A DNA stretch of 64,000 nucleotides. Origin: Pararhizobium gei (GTDB taxonomy: Bacteria > Pseudomonadota > Alphaproteobacteria > Rhizobiales > Rhizobiaceae). Below the pieces are notes generated by a model. That model saw only the letters and a list, made by a program, of their open reading frames with translations. It ran no database searches and was not told the DNA's origin. The stretch lies in contig NZ_CP119409.1 of assembly GCF_029223885.1 (NCBI RefSeq), positions 1,142,001 through 1,206,000 on the forward strand, given 5' to 3'. A program made the translations under genes and the position numbers. Below, piece after piece: positions 17,350-26,228 of this stretch. How positions within the stretch are numbered: the stretch's first letter is position 1; every line of letters begins with the position of its first letter.

Positions 17350-18741
17350 ATGCGAAAATCCGTTCTCAACGCCCTTGGGCAGCCGCTGTTCTTCAGCGAC
17401 ACATCCACCGCCTTCTTTTCCGCGACCGGTTCCGGCGCGACGCTGAGCGGGACCCAAGGTCACGATTCCATGTGGGGTGACAGCGCTGTCAATGTTACCA
17501 TGATCGGCGGCGCCGGCGACGACATCTACTACCTCTATTCCGCAATCAACCGTGCGCAGGAAAGTGCCGGCCAGGGCATCGATACGATCAGCACCTGGAT
17601 GAGCTATACGCTGCCCGCAAATTTCGAAAATCTGACGGTAACCGGCAATCTGCGCTACGCGTTCGGCAATACGGCGGGCAATATCATCAAGGGCGCCTCG
17701 GGGAGCCAGACGCTTGACGGTCGTGGCGGAAACGACGTCCTGAGCGGCGGCACGGGCGCGGATACCTTCATCTTCACCAAGGGAAACGGCAGCGACCTGA
17801 TCACCGATCTCGGCGCCGACGACACGGTGCGGCTGAACGGCTATTCGCTCACCTCCTTTGAGCAACTCCTGGACAATGTAACCCAGGAGGGGGCTAATCT
17901 TCGCCTTGATCTGGGCGGCGGCGAGAGCCTGGTCTTTGCTGACGAAGCGCTCGGCGACCTCCATGCCGGGCAGTTCGAGTTGAGCCTCGACCGCTCCATG
18001 CTGACGCGCACCTTCAACGACGATTTCAATACGCTTCAGCTGGTCAAAGGAACCTCGGGCGTGTGGGAGGCAAAATACTGGTGGGCGCCGGACAAGGGGG
18101 CGACATTGCCGGCAAACGGCGAACTGCAGTGGTATGTCAACCCGCTCCATGCGCCCACCTCAGCCGCGAACCCGTTCTCGGTGGCGGGCGGCGTGCTGAC
18201 CATCACGGCCAAGGAAACGCCGGCAGCACTCAGCGGCGAGGTGGAAGGCTATGACTATACCTCGGGAATGCTGACCACCCATGCGACCTTCGCGCAGACC
18301 TACGGCTATTTCGAGATCCGGGCGGACATGCCGGGCGATCAGGGCGCCTGGCCGGCCTTCTGGTTGCTGCCGGAGGACGGCTCATGGCCGCCGGAGCTCG
18401 ATGTCGTGGAAATGCGCGGACAGGACCCGAATACCGTGCATGTCACGGTTCATTCCAACGAAACCGGCGAGCAGACATCCGTTCACAGCGCGGTAAGCGT
18501 TTCGGGCACCGAAGGTTTTCACACCTACGGCGTTCTCTGGCAGGAAGACGAGATCGTCTGGTACGTCGATGATGTGGCCGTCGCCCGCGCCGATACGCCG
18601 TCGGACATGCACGATCCGATGTATATGATCGTCAATCTTGCTGTCGGCGGCTCGGCCGGTGCGCCAGGTGCCGATTTCTCCGACGGGTCGCAGATGAGGA
18701 TCGACTACATCCGCGCCTATAGTCTGAACGACCTCGCGTGA
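17350..18741 (+). CDS. Secreted GH16 endo-glycanase with RTX-like repeats (ExsH/PlyA-like)
   Basis: A 463-residue protein. Residues about 25-150 contain calcium-binding nonapeptide-like repeats (MIGGAGDDIYYLYS, LDGRGGNDVLSGGTGADTF). Residues about 225-460 form a family 16 glycoside hydrolase with catalytic ELDVVE (E-L-D-x-x-E). There is no classical signal peptide; the N-terminus MRKSVLNALGQPLFFSDTS and the repeats suggest type I secretion (PrsDE-type), as for rhizobial ExsH and PlyA. It probably trims nascent succinoglycan. The repeats come first here and the catalytic domain last, as a mirror image of some homologues. Confidence 0.82.
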   Translation: MRKSVLNALGQPLFFSDTSTAFFSATGSGATLSGTQGHDSMWGDSAVNVTMIGGAGDDIYYLYSAINRAQESAGQGIDTISTWMSYTLPANFENLTVTGNLRYAFGNTAGNIIKGASGSQTLDGRGGNDVLSGGTGADTFIFTKGNGSDLITDLGADDTVRLNGYSLTSFEQLLDNVTQEGANLRLDLGGGESLVFADEALGDLHAGQFELSLDRSMLTRTFNDDFNTLQLVKGTSGVWEAKYWWAPDKGATLPANGELQWYVNPLHAPTSAANPFSVAGGVLTITAKETPAALSGEVEGYDYTSGMLTTHATFAQTYGYFEIRADMPGDQGAWPAFWLLPEDGSWPPELDVVEMRGQDPNTVHVTVHSNETGEQTSVHSAVSVSGTEGFHTYGVLWQEDEIVWYVDDVAVARADTPSDMHDPMYMIVNLAVGGSAGAPGADFSDGSQMRIDYIRAYSLNDLA

Positions 18742-18795
18742 CAGAGGTTGCGTGATCTTTCCGGCGCGCGTTCTTCGAGGCGCGACGGAAAGGAC

Positions 18796-21132
18796 CTATT
18801 CCGCAGCCTTCAGAGGCTGTTCGATATAATATTTCTCGTAGCTCTTGCGGTATTTTTCCGCAGCGCCAAAATCGCTGTATTTGCCGAGCTGCCCCATATC
18901 CGTCTTGTTGAGCATGACGCCGAGGATCTTCGCGTTGAATTGCGGATCGGATTGCAGCACATCCCGTACGAGACGGGCGGGGGTCTTGCCCCATTCCACG
19001 ACCATCAGGAAACCATCGGCAAACGGCGAGAACGCCTTCGCGTCGATGACGGGTGCCAGCGGCGCAAGATCGACGATGACATAATCGAAGGCGCTGCGGG
19101 CATTGCTGATGAGCGCCTCCATGCCGGGCGAAGCCAGAAGCTCGTTCGTGTGGTAGAGATGGTCCCGCGGCGCGATCGGCAGAATGGCAAGCCGGGTCTG
19201 CGGATCCACCCTGATGCCCGCACGCCAATCGCTTTCCCCCAGCACCGCTTCCAGCAGGCCGGTTTTGGGTGGCGGTGAGATCATCCGGCTGATGGCCGGA
19301 TTTCGAAGGTCGGCGTCGATGAGCAGCGTCTTCTTGCCGGCTGCGGCCAGCAGTCCGGCGAAATTCGCGGCAATGGTCGATTTTCCTTCGCCCGGCAGTG
19401 CCGAGACGATGCCGATGACGCGGTTAGGCCTGCCCTGCAACATGACGTCGGCCGCAAGTTTGGCGTTGCGCAACGTCTCGGCAAAGGCAGATCGTGGCGC
19501 TTCCACTGCAATGCGCGTCATCCGCGTCAGGGGAATATCTGTGTCTGGCGCGGTTTTTTCCGGACCGTTCTTTGCGTTTTGACGATGCCCCTTGCCCCAG
19601 AGCCTCTTCGTCTTTTTGCCGACGAATGGCACATATCCAAGCGACTTATGACCGAGAACGGAGCGGATTTCCTCTTCGAGGCGAAAGAACCGTTCGCGGA
19701 ACTCCTGAACTGCCGCAATCGCGCTGCCAAGTATCAAGCCGAGAATGATGGAAAGCGCCATCACCATGGTTCTCTTGGGGCTTGAGGGCGAAACCGGAGT
19801 GCCGGCTTCCGAGATGACCCGGGCCTTGGCGATCGGGAAAGACCGTTGCTGCGCGGCTTCCTCATAGCGTCCGAGATAGGATTCGTAGAGTGTCTTCAGC
19901 GCTGTTGCCTTTTGCTCCAGTTCGCGCAATTCCACCAGCGACCTGTTGTCCTGCGAATTGCTTCCGACCAGTCCCTCGATGCTCTGGCGCAGCGAGGCTT
20001 CGCGGGATTTTGCCACCTCCATTTCGTTGCGGTAGCTGGCGGTAATCTGCTGCAGCTCGCGGAAAATCTGGCGGGCGAGGTCGCTCTTTTCATATCTCAG
20101 GCTGACGGCCTGCTGGTGATCAGGCCCGAAGTTCTCGGTCACCGCGTATTCGCGCTTGCTGATCGCGAGATAGCGGCTGCGCAGATCCTGGATGACCGTG
20201 TTGTCGGTTTCCTTGGAGGAGACCGTCGCATTGTTGACGGCGTTCTCGGCGCCTTGATCAATAATCGACTGATACTGGTTATACCGGGCGGAGGCCGTTG
20301 CCGTGTCGGCCTGGGCAACGATCAGCTGCTTGTTGAGGTCCGAAAGTTGCTGCTCTGACATCAGTTCGCCGCCGGTCGACGTGAGGCCGTGCTCGGACCT
20401 GAACTTCTCCGCATCGAGCGCGGCGGCCTGCGCGCGCTGGCGGAGATCGGTCAGCCGTTCCTGAAGCCAGACGGATGCACGTTCGGTGGCGTCGAAATTG
20501 GCGTTCAACTGGTCGGTGAGGTAGGCGGTCGCATATGCCTTCGTGATGTGTGCGGCGAGCCGCGGATCTGTCGACTTGTAGGAGAGGGCAACCACCGAGC
20601 TGCGGCCGACTCGTTCCACCGTGATTGCCTGCTGAATATAGGCTGCGGCTTTTTCCCGCCTGCCGTTGCGCAGAGCTTCCGCGGATATTTCGCGTTCGCT
20701 GCCGAACATCCCGGTGACGGATCGGAGCGCGGATTTGACGCCGGACATCAGTGATTGCGGCGGATTGAGAACGGTCTCGTTTTCTCCGAGCTTTTCGGCA
20801 TCGACGACATGCAGCGCCAGTTCGCCCGATTTCAGGATTTCGACGGCGCTCGATATTTTCGTGTCGGCCTGCTGGGCGCTCTGCGGCGAAGGCACGTCCT
20901 CCGCATATTTCGACAACTCGTCATCCAGCAAGATATGGGTCTGCGACGTGTAGAACGGTGTGGCGCTCAGGAGATAGAGACCGCCCAGAAGGAAGAAGAG
21001 GATGACGCAGATGGCAACGACCTTCGAGCGCCGCGCCGCGATCGCGGTCAGACGGTTCAAGTCGATGAATTTGTCGGAATCATCGCTCTGAACCGGCGGA
21101 ACGGCGTTCAACGGGAGGGGTCTGTGATTCAT
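18796..21132 (-). CDS. exoP: Chain-length regulator/tyrosine autokinase ExoP
   Basis: A polysaccharide co-polymerase with fused bacterial tyrosine kinase, 778 residues. The N-terminal Wzz domain runs from a first membrane helix (VVAICVILFFLLGGLYLL) through long periplasmic coiled-coil segments to a second helix (TMVMALSIILGLILGSAIAA). The cytoplasmic BY-kinase part has Walker A (GIVSALPGEGKSTIAANFAG), A' (LLIDADLRNPAIS) and B (FDYVIVDLAPLAPV). The tail YRKSYEKYYIEQP holds the phosphorylated tyrosines. I prefer the ATG at 21132 with GGAG upstream; a TTG at 21204 would add 24 residues. Confidence 0.9.
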   Translation of the reverse strand: MNHRPLPLNAVPPVQSDDSDKFIDLNRLTAIAARRSKVVAICVILFFLLGGLYLLSATPFYTSQTHILLDDELSKYAEDVPSPQSAQQADTKISSAVEILKSGELALHVVDAEKLGENETVLNPPQSLMSGVKSALRSVTGMFGSEREISAEALRNGRREKAAAYIQQAITVERVGRSSVVALSYKSTDPRLAAHITKAYATAYLTDQLNANFDATERASVWLQERLTDLRQRAQAAALDAEKFRSEHGLTSTGGELMSEQQLSDLNKQLIVAQADTATASARYNQYQSIIDQGAENAVNNATVSSKETDNTVIQDLRSRYLAISKREYAVTENFGPDHQQAVSLRYEKSDLARQIFRELQQITASYRNEMEVAKSREASLRQSIEGLVGSNSQDNRSLVELRELEQKATALKTLYESYLGRYEEAAQQRSFPIAKARVISEAGTPVSPSSPKRTMVMALSIILGLILGSAIAAVQEFRERFFRLEEEIRSVLGHKSLGYVPFVGKKTKRLWGKGHRQNAKNGPEKTAPDTDIPLTRMTRIAVEAPRSAFAETLRNAKLAADVMLQGRPNRVIGIVSALPGEGKSTIAANFAGLLAAAGKKTLLIDADLRNPAISRMISPPPKTGLLEAVLGESDWRAGIRVDPQTRLAILPIAPRDHLYHTNELLASPGMEALISNARSAFDYVIVDLAPLAPVIDAKAFSPFADGFLMVVEWGKTPARLVRDVLQSDPQFNAKILGVMLNKTDMGQLGKYSDFGAAEKYRKSYEKYYIEQPLKAAE

Positions 21133-21221
21133 GGGCCGCTGGCTCTCCAGATGCATATTCAGTTTCTCAATCTCCCCCTCAAACATGTCAGGGGTGAGAT
21201 TCAATGGTGTTGCAAAGCCGA

Positions 21222-22214
21222 CTAGCCTCTGCCCGTGGTCTCCGCCACCGGTTCGCCCGCCGGTCGATTGCGCGACAGCGGCGCCAGAAACCGTTTGAGG
21301 CGCACGGCGATCGGCATTCTGAGATGGTATATCGCAGCCGGGTTCTTCATTGCGGTTCTGACGACGCCGGACAGCGAGCGGGCCTTGATATGGTCGACGA
21401 GCAGAACGAAGGCCCGCGCGTCTTCCAGGCTGCGCTGCCGGCGTTCCTGGGCCGCTTGCGACGCTGCGTCGAGGCTGTTGTCGCGGACAAATGTCTCATC
21501 CGCCGCAAGCATTGCTTCCACATGGTGAAGCTTCAGGACCCGCGATATCGAACCGCTTCGTATATAATAGGTGTAGCCCGCGCTCGGTTCCACCGCACAG
21601 ATGCCGCCCTTGGCGAGAGCGGAGGCCAGCAGCAGATAATCTTCGCCGATCGGCAGGGTTTCATCGAAACGGAGGCCGTGCTTGGTCAGAAAGCGGCGCT
21701 CGAAGACCGGTTTCATGTAGCCGTAGTTATGCTCCGAGCGAAACAGCACGTTCGAATCGATGAAGGCAGGCAGCGTCAGCGTCTTCAGTTGCGCCAGACG
21801 GGTTTCGTCAAACATGCGCCGGACTGTGCCCTCAAGCATAACGACATCGATATTGTCGACGACGATCTGGGCATTCGCCTGTTTTGCGCGCGCGATCATC
21901 CGCGCGGCACGATCCGGCGCCACCATATCGTCCGAGTCAAGAATAATGATCCAATCGCCCTGTGCCGCTTCCAGCCCCGCATTGCGGGCGCCGCCCGGGC
22001 CACGGTTCCTGTCGAGGCGGATAAGCCGGACACGCGGATCGGTATAGGCAGCGACGGCCGCAGCCGTTCCATCGGGAGAGCAATCATCAACGACGATCAC
22101 TTCGATGTCCACGCCTACTTGCGCCAGCGCGCTGTCGATGGCACGCCCGATCGTGTCCTGCGCCTTGAATGCAGCCAGAATGAAGCTTGCCTGCGGAGCA
22201 GCGTTCACCATCAC
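21222..22214 (-). CDS. exoO: Family 2 glycosyltransferase ExoO
   Basis: A 330-residue cytosolic family 2 (GT-A) transferase. It opens with the nucleotide-binding strand ASFILAAFKAQDTIGRAIDS, then VVDDCSPDGT, GGARNAGLEAAQGDWIIILDSDD (the DxD motif) and later GEDYLLLAS for the acceptor. In S. meliloti, ExoO adds a late glucose to the succinoglycan unit. Its stop is 90 bases from exoP and its start overlaps the exoM stop, so the genes form one operon. The symbol is given by position between exoP and exoM. Confidence 0.8.
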   Translation of the reverse strand: MMVNAAPQASFILAAFKAQDTIGRAIDSALAQVGVDIEVIVVDDCSPDGTAAAVAAYTDPRVRLIRLDRNRGPGGARNAGLEAAQGDWIIILDSDDMVAPDRAARMIARAKQANAQIVVDNIDVVMLEGTVRRMFDETRLAQLKTLTLPAFIDSNVLFRSEHNYGYMKPVFERRFLTKHGLRFDETLPIGEDYLLLASALAKGGICAVEPSAGYTYYIRSGSISRVLKLHHVEAMLAADETFVRDNSLDAASQAAQERRQRSLEDARAFVLLVDHIKARSLSGVVRTAMKNPAAIYHLRMPIAVRLKRFLAPLSRNRPAGEPVAETTGRG

Positions 22215-23143
22215 GATCTCGCCTCCGCTGTTCCATATTGCTCGATTTCCCGTACGCCGAGAAGACCGACGAAGACGCCGGCATGCAACGATGCCCGGAG
22301 CACGAAGCGATTTCGGCGAACCGGGAACAGACAGAACGCGAGTGCCGCGAGCCCGCAGTAGCCGCTCTTCGCTCCGGCAAGGGTCAACTGGCGCATTTTT
22401 CCGGCCGCACCACTGCCGGCGTCAATCAGCCGCCCATGCGTCTGCCCGAAGCGGAATTTCCGCTTCGCAAGCCAGGAAAAGACGGCGCGCTTGGCCGGCA
22501 CGGGTTCCTGCACCCAGGCTGCCGGTGCATAGGCGATCTCGCCGCCCATCCGGTACATATGGGTGAAGAACTCGGTGTCTTCGCCGCCGCTGCGCCCAAG
22601 CTCCAGCTTGAAGCGTCGTCCGGCGAGGCAAGGGGAGGCGAGCCGCAGCAGGACATTGCAAGTGTAGCCGGTGATGATCTGTTCTCCGACGAAGACCGGA
22701 AAGGTCGAATGAAAATCGCCGCGCTGCATCCAGTCGGGAGCATCCGGGCCGTAGACGGCCCGAACCGGTCCCAGCACCGCATCGGCGCCGGTCACGTCAG
22801 CCGTCTCCATCAGCCGCACCAGCCAGTCGCGGCATGCGATCTCGTCATCATCGATAAAGGCCATAAAATCCCCGGTCGCGGCATCGAGGCAGGCATTGCG
22901 GGCAATGGAAATGTTCGAGGCCGGGCAGTGCACATAAACGATCTCGTGGGGTACGAGGCTGCGCACGGCATCCACCCGCGCCGCCGCGCTCGGCGCAACA
23001 TCATTATCGGCGACGATGATCCTGAGCCGTGCGCCTTCAGGGACGCTCAGATCGCCGAGCGAGCGCAGCGTTTCCGTCAACTCGGTACGCCTGTAGGTGC
23101 AAAGCCCGATATCGATGCGAATGGTTTGTCCGCGATTATCCAT
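22211..23143 (-). CDS. exoM: Family 2 glycosyltransferase ExoM
   Basis: A 310-residue family 2 transferase. Visible are IDIGLCTYRRTELTETLRSL, IIVADNDVAPSAAARV, ARNACLDAATGDFMAFIDDD (DxD-type metal site) and GGEDTEFFTHMYRMGG. ExoM adds the fourth sugar, a beta-1,4-glucose, to the lipid-linked succinoglycan unit in S. meliloti. ATG 23143 overlaps the end of exoA and has GAGG in front; the much longer open frame upstream is exoA read in another frame. A C-terminal hydrophobic stretch (CGLAALAFCLFPV) may touch the membrane. Confidence 0.82.
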   Translation of the reverse strand: MDNRGQTIRIDIGLCTYRRTELTETLRSLGDLSVPEGARLRIIVADNDVAPSAAARVDAVRSLVPHEIVYVHCPASNISIARNACLDAATGDFMAFIDDDEIACRDWLVRLMETADVTGADAVLGPVRAVYGPDAPDWMQRGDFHSTFPVFVGEQIITGYTCNVLLRLASPCLAGRRFKLELGRSGGEDTEFFTHMYRMGGEIAYAPAAWVQEPVPAKRAVFSWLAKRKFRFGQTHGRLIDAGSGAAGKMRQLTLAGAKSGYCGLAALAFCLFPVRRNRFVLRASLHAGVFVGLLGVREIEQYGTAEARS

Positions 23144-24152
23144 GGGCCGCCTCATGCGAAACCACGCGGCGCCTGCGGATATCGAGAAGCTCGCGCCAGA
23201 AGCCCGCCGACCAGGCGAAATGCATGACCATGGCGGAAACGGCGGCAAGCGGCCCATAGGGGTTGCGTTGGCCGAGCGCCATCCAGGCACCATAACCGAG
23301 GCAGGCCAGCGCCCAGAGGCCGAAGGGGATGACGGCCACCCAATTGACGATGGCGAGCAGCGCGCCGATTGCGATGGGCACCACCGCCAGCGGCAGCATC
23401 TGCCGGAGGCTGGGCATGGCACGATGCTTGAGGAAATTCTTCGCGCGACCGCGGCCATAGCCGAAATACTGACGGAAAAGCGCTGCGGCACTGCTGCGTG
23501 GATAATAGATCATACTGGTCTTGTCGGTCATCCAGATGCGATAACCTGCCTTGCTCAGCCGGTAGTCAAACTCGGCATCCTCATTGTGGCTGAACATCTC
23601 GTCATAGCCGCCTACGGCGCGGAATGCGGAAATCCGCATCACGGCGTGATGCCCATGATTTGTCCAATGGCCGACGGCGCCCGTCCGGTGCTTCGAGCCG
23701 CCGTTGCCGAGCTTGGAGTTCTGCGCATAGGCGGTTGCCTTCTGGAATGTGCCGAAGCCGACCGTCTGCATCGCCACGACCACGGAATCCGCGCCTGTCG
23801 CCAGCGCTTCCTGCATCAGCCGCTGGCAGTAATCGGCCGGGTATTCGCCATGCGCATCGATGCGGATCATGTAATCGTAACCGTCGCCGAGCGTGGCAAC
23901 CGCCAAATTGATTGCGGCACTCTGGATCTTCTTGGGATTGTGCATGAGCCGAACCTTCGGATTGACGACCGCAATCTGCTGGACGATCTCGCAGGTGCCG
24001 TCCGTGCTGCCGCCATCCACCACCACGAGGTCGGCATCGAGATCGCCGATCGCGCCGCCGAGCTTGAGGATCAGCGCTTCGATATGTTTCGCCTCGTTCA
24101 GGCAGGGAATGATGATCAGGCTGCGGCCAGAGGTCATGTCACCGGTGCTCAT
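23136..24152 (-). CDS. exoA: Family 2 glycosyltransferase ExoA
   Basis: A 338-residue membrane-associated transferase. The catalytic part has SLIIIPCLNEAKHIEALI, VVDGGSTDGT and DYMIRIDAHGEYP, with acceptor-side motifs HNEDAEFDYRLSKAG and the processive-like QYFGYGRGRAKNFLKH. Three membrane helices follow near residues 250-310. ExoA adds the second sugar, a beta-1,3-glucose, in S. meliloti. ATG 24152 overlaps the exoL stop by ATGA. Confidence 0.85.
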   Translation of the reverse strand: MSTGDMTSGRSLIIIPCLNEAKHIEALILKLGGAIGDLDADLVVVDGGSTDGTCEIVQQIAVVNPKVRLMHNPKKIQSAAINLAVATLGDGYDYMIRIDAHGEYPADYCQRLMQEALATGADSVVVAMQTVGFGTFQKATAYAQNSKLGNGGSKHRTGAVGHWTNHGHHAVMRISAFRAVGGYDEMFSHNEDAEFDYRLSKAGYRIWMTDKTSMIYYPRSSAAALFRQYFGYGRGRAKNFLKHRAMPSLRQMLPLAVVPIAIGALLAIVNWVAVIPFGLWALACLGYGAWMALGQRNPYGPLAAVSAMVMHFAWSAGFWRELLDIRRRRVVSHEAAHG

Positions 24153-25348
24153 AGCAGTCCACCCTCGTTGCTCTGTGTTTCGTGAATATCGCTGAAGGCG
24201 GCGGAGCGATCGCCGCCGGCGCGAAGCGATGCCAGCCGGCTGACCAGTCTTCGGCAATCGGCCTTGTCGAACACCCAGCTGCGGGCACCGACATCTGCCA
24301 CCTTGCGGAATTCCGCCTCGTATCGCTCCGGCGTCATGGCACCCAGAAGGCCGACCAATGCACCGCTGTCCGCCCGGTCGAGAACGAGCCCGATCGACCG
24401 GCTTTCAAGAAACCGAGCGGTTTCGGTACCGCGCATGGCAACCGGCACGGCGCCATGGCGGCAGCCTTCGTAGAGACGGTTCGGCAGGAGCCAGCTGGAA
24501 TTCAAGCCTTCCTCGAAGAAGTCGATGGCCCATGAAAACTGGACTTCGTCATAGATGCGGCCGAGATCCTCGGGATTTCTGTACGCTCCTTGAAAGCTTA
24601 GATAGGGCTCGCTTTCGACAAAATCGTTGAAATCCTCGAACTCCGAATAGGCCGGCCGGCCGCGCAGGACGATTTCGAATCGCCCGTCCATCGCGCGTGA
24701 AAACGCGGCGAGAAGCTGCAGCGATTTGCGGCAGCGGAGCGCGCCGAACCAGCCGATTTTCCAGGGAGTCCCGGCCGCAGGCGGTCTCGGTTGCGGGTGC
24801 GCCATTGCGTCCGTGTCAAATTCGATGACCTGGTTTTCCAACAAAAGCACCGGCGCCTTCAGTCGCGACACAGGCCCGAAATAATGCTCGACGAATGCAG
24901 GGGAACTGGTAATGAGCAGGCTGACATTGCGTCCCAGATATCCCTCCGCCATGCGCAGGGCACGTCCGGCGGCATCCTTGCGCAACAGCAGACGGTGGAT
25001 GTCGAGGCATTCATAGACGATCGGCACGGCACCGCCGAAAACCGCATTCGCCCTGTTGGCGAGCGCGAGCATCTCCAGATTGCGGGCGATGATCACGTCC
25101 GGCTTTGCACGTCGGCTGAGCTTGCTGCCGATTGAAAAGGCGGCCCTGCCGACCGCGGCGATCCGCTGACCGAATTTCCCATCGAGGGTTACGCCAAGAT
25201 CGATGAAATCATTGTTGTCCGTAGGTACATCCGAGCCGCGACGAAAACCGGCCACTGTTACCTGGGCGCCGCCCGCCTCCAGCATCAGGATCCGGCGTCT
25301 GATCGCCGGGTCCGTCACATCATGCACGAGGTACAAGAGGTTCAGCAT
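24149..25348 (-). CDS. exoL: Glycosyltransferase ExoL
   Basis: A 399-residue GT-B fold transferase. The N-terminal domain starts MLNLLYLVHDVTDPAIRRRI, the middle has IVYECLDIHRLL, and the C-terminal donor domain shows KIGWFGALRCRKSLQLLAAF and the late NRLYEGCRHGAVPVAM (E/H-G-A pattern of family 4-like enzymes). ExoL adds the third sugar of the succinoglycan unit in S. meliloti. It lies between exoA and exoK, the S. meliloti order. Confidence 0.82.
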   Translation of the reverse strand: MLNLLYLVHDVTDPAIRRRILMLEAGGAQVTVAGFRRGSDVPTDNNDFIDLGVTLDGKFGQRIAAVGRAAFSIGSKLSRRAKPDVIIARNLEMLALANRANAVFGGAVPIVYECLDIHRLLLRKDAAGRALRMAEGYLGRNVSLLITSSPAFVEHYFGPVSRLKAPVLLLENQVIEFDTDAMAHPQPRPPAAGTPWKIGWFGALRCRKSLQLLAAFSRAMDGRFEIVLRGRPAYSEFEDFNDFVESEPYLSFQGAYRNPEDLGRIYDEVQFSWAIDFFEEGLNSSWLLPNRLYEGCRHGAVPVAMRGTETARFLESRSIGLVLDRADSGALVGLLGAMTPERYEAEFRKVADVGARSWVFDKADCRRLVSRLASLRAGGDRSAAFSDIHETQSNEGGLL

Positions 25349-25436
25349 GAAAACGTCCTGTTTTCCGCCCGGCTGAATGCCAAGCCTAGGTCAATTTCTT
25401 GTGCGCCGCAACATTCCTGCTGCGAAAGCTGTCGGC

Positions 25437-26228
25437 TCAATTGAGCACACAGGTGACGGACTCGGGAAAAACGCATTTCTCATCTGGTGCGGTAAAGGCG
25501 ACACGGTCGATCTGCATGCGGGCCGGATCCTGGTATTCGAACTTGCCCATCCAATCCGTGAATGTGTCGCTGCCCCAAAGGCTGAAGAAGATCTTCTGGT
25601 CGTTGACCGGTATTTTCGAGGGATCGGTGACCTCCTGCACGAGGGTGCCGTTCACAAAATAGCGCAAACGCGTCTTCTCCCAGATGAAGGCGTAATCGTT
25701 GAAGGCGGCATCCGCGCCACCGGCGATATCGATCAGCTTCTCGTTGCCACCCTTGGCCGAAATATACTGGTTGACCTGAACCTTGCCGGAATCCTTGCCA
25801 AGCACTTCGAAATCGATTTCGTCATGCGGCTTCTTGTCGGTCGGTCCGATATAGGTGAAGAAAGCCGAGTTGAGGCCGGAGCCCGTGGCCGTCTTGATTC
25901 TGGCTTCGTAAGTGCCGTATCCGAAGCGTTTGCGGGTTTGGATTTCGCCGCAAATATAGTCGCGTGTCTTGCCGGCGCCTTTTTCGAACGTCAGGTCCAG
26001 AACCCCGTTCGCAACCTTGACCTGCGTCTTCGACCAGGTGCAGTTCTGGTGTGCGCCATTGTCCCAACCGTCCGAAATATACCAGACCTTGCGGTCGATT
26101 CGGTCAAAATTGTCAACGAAGGATTGTCCTGTCTTCGCGTCCTGCGCCTGTGCCGAAATGGCGAGACCAGCCGTGGCAAGGGCCGCAGCAGCGGCGATTG
26201 TCCGGGCATTCAAGCATATCGTCATCAT
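25437..26228 (-). CDS. exoK: Secreted endo-beta-1,3-1,4-glycanase ExoK
   Basis: A 263-residue family 16 glycoside hydrolase. The signal peptide (cleavage near AISAQA) is followed by one catalytic domain with the motif HDEIDFEVLG (E-I-D-x-E), in which the two glutamates are nucleophile and acid/base. Aromatic residues (WYISDGW, FFTYIGP, FSLWGSD) line the glucan cleft. ExoK cuts nascent succinoglycan to give lower-molecular-weight forms. The ATG at 26228 overlaps the exoH stop (ATGA). It is the second GH16 enzyme in this window. Confidence 0.9.
   Translation of the reverse strand: MMTICLNARTIAAAAALATAGLAISAQAQDAKTGQSFVDNFDRIDRKVWYISDGWDNGAHQNCTWSKTQVKVANGVLDLTFEKGAGKTRDYICGEIQTRKRFGYGTYEARIKTATGSGLNSAFFTYIGPTDKKPHDEIDFEVLGKDSGKVQVNQYISAKGGNEKLIDIAGGADAAFNDYAFIWEKTRLRYFVNGTLVQEVTDPSKIPVNDQKIFFSLWGSDTFTDWMGKFEYQDPARMQIDRVAFTAPDEKCVFPESVTCVLN

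Noticed and set aside
21204..24185. Long plus-strand frames over exoO, exoM and exoA
   Set aside because: They oppose genes with clear family 2 glycosyltransferase motifs and show no domain.
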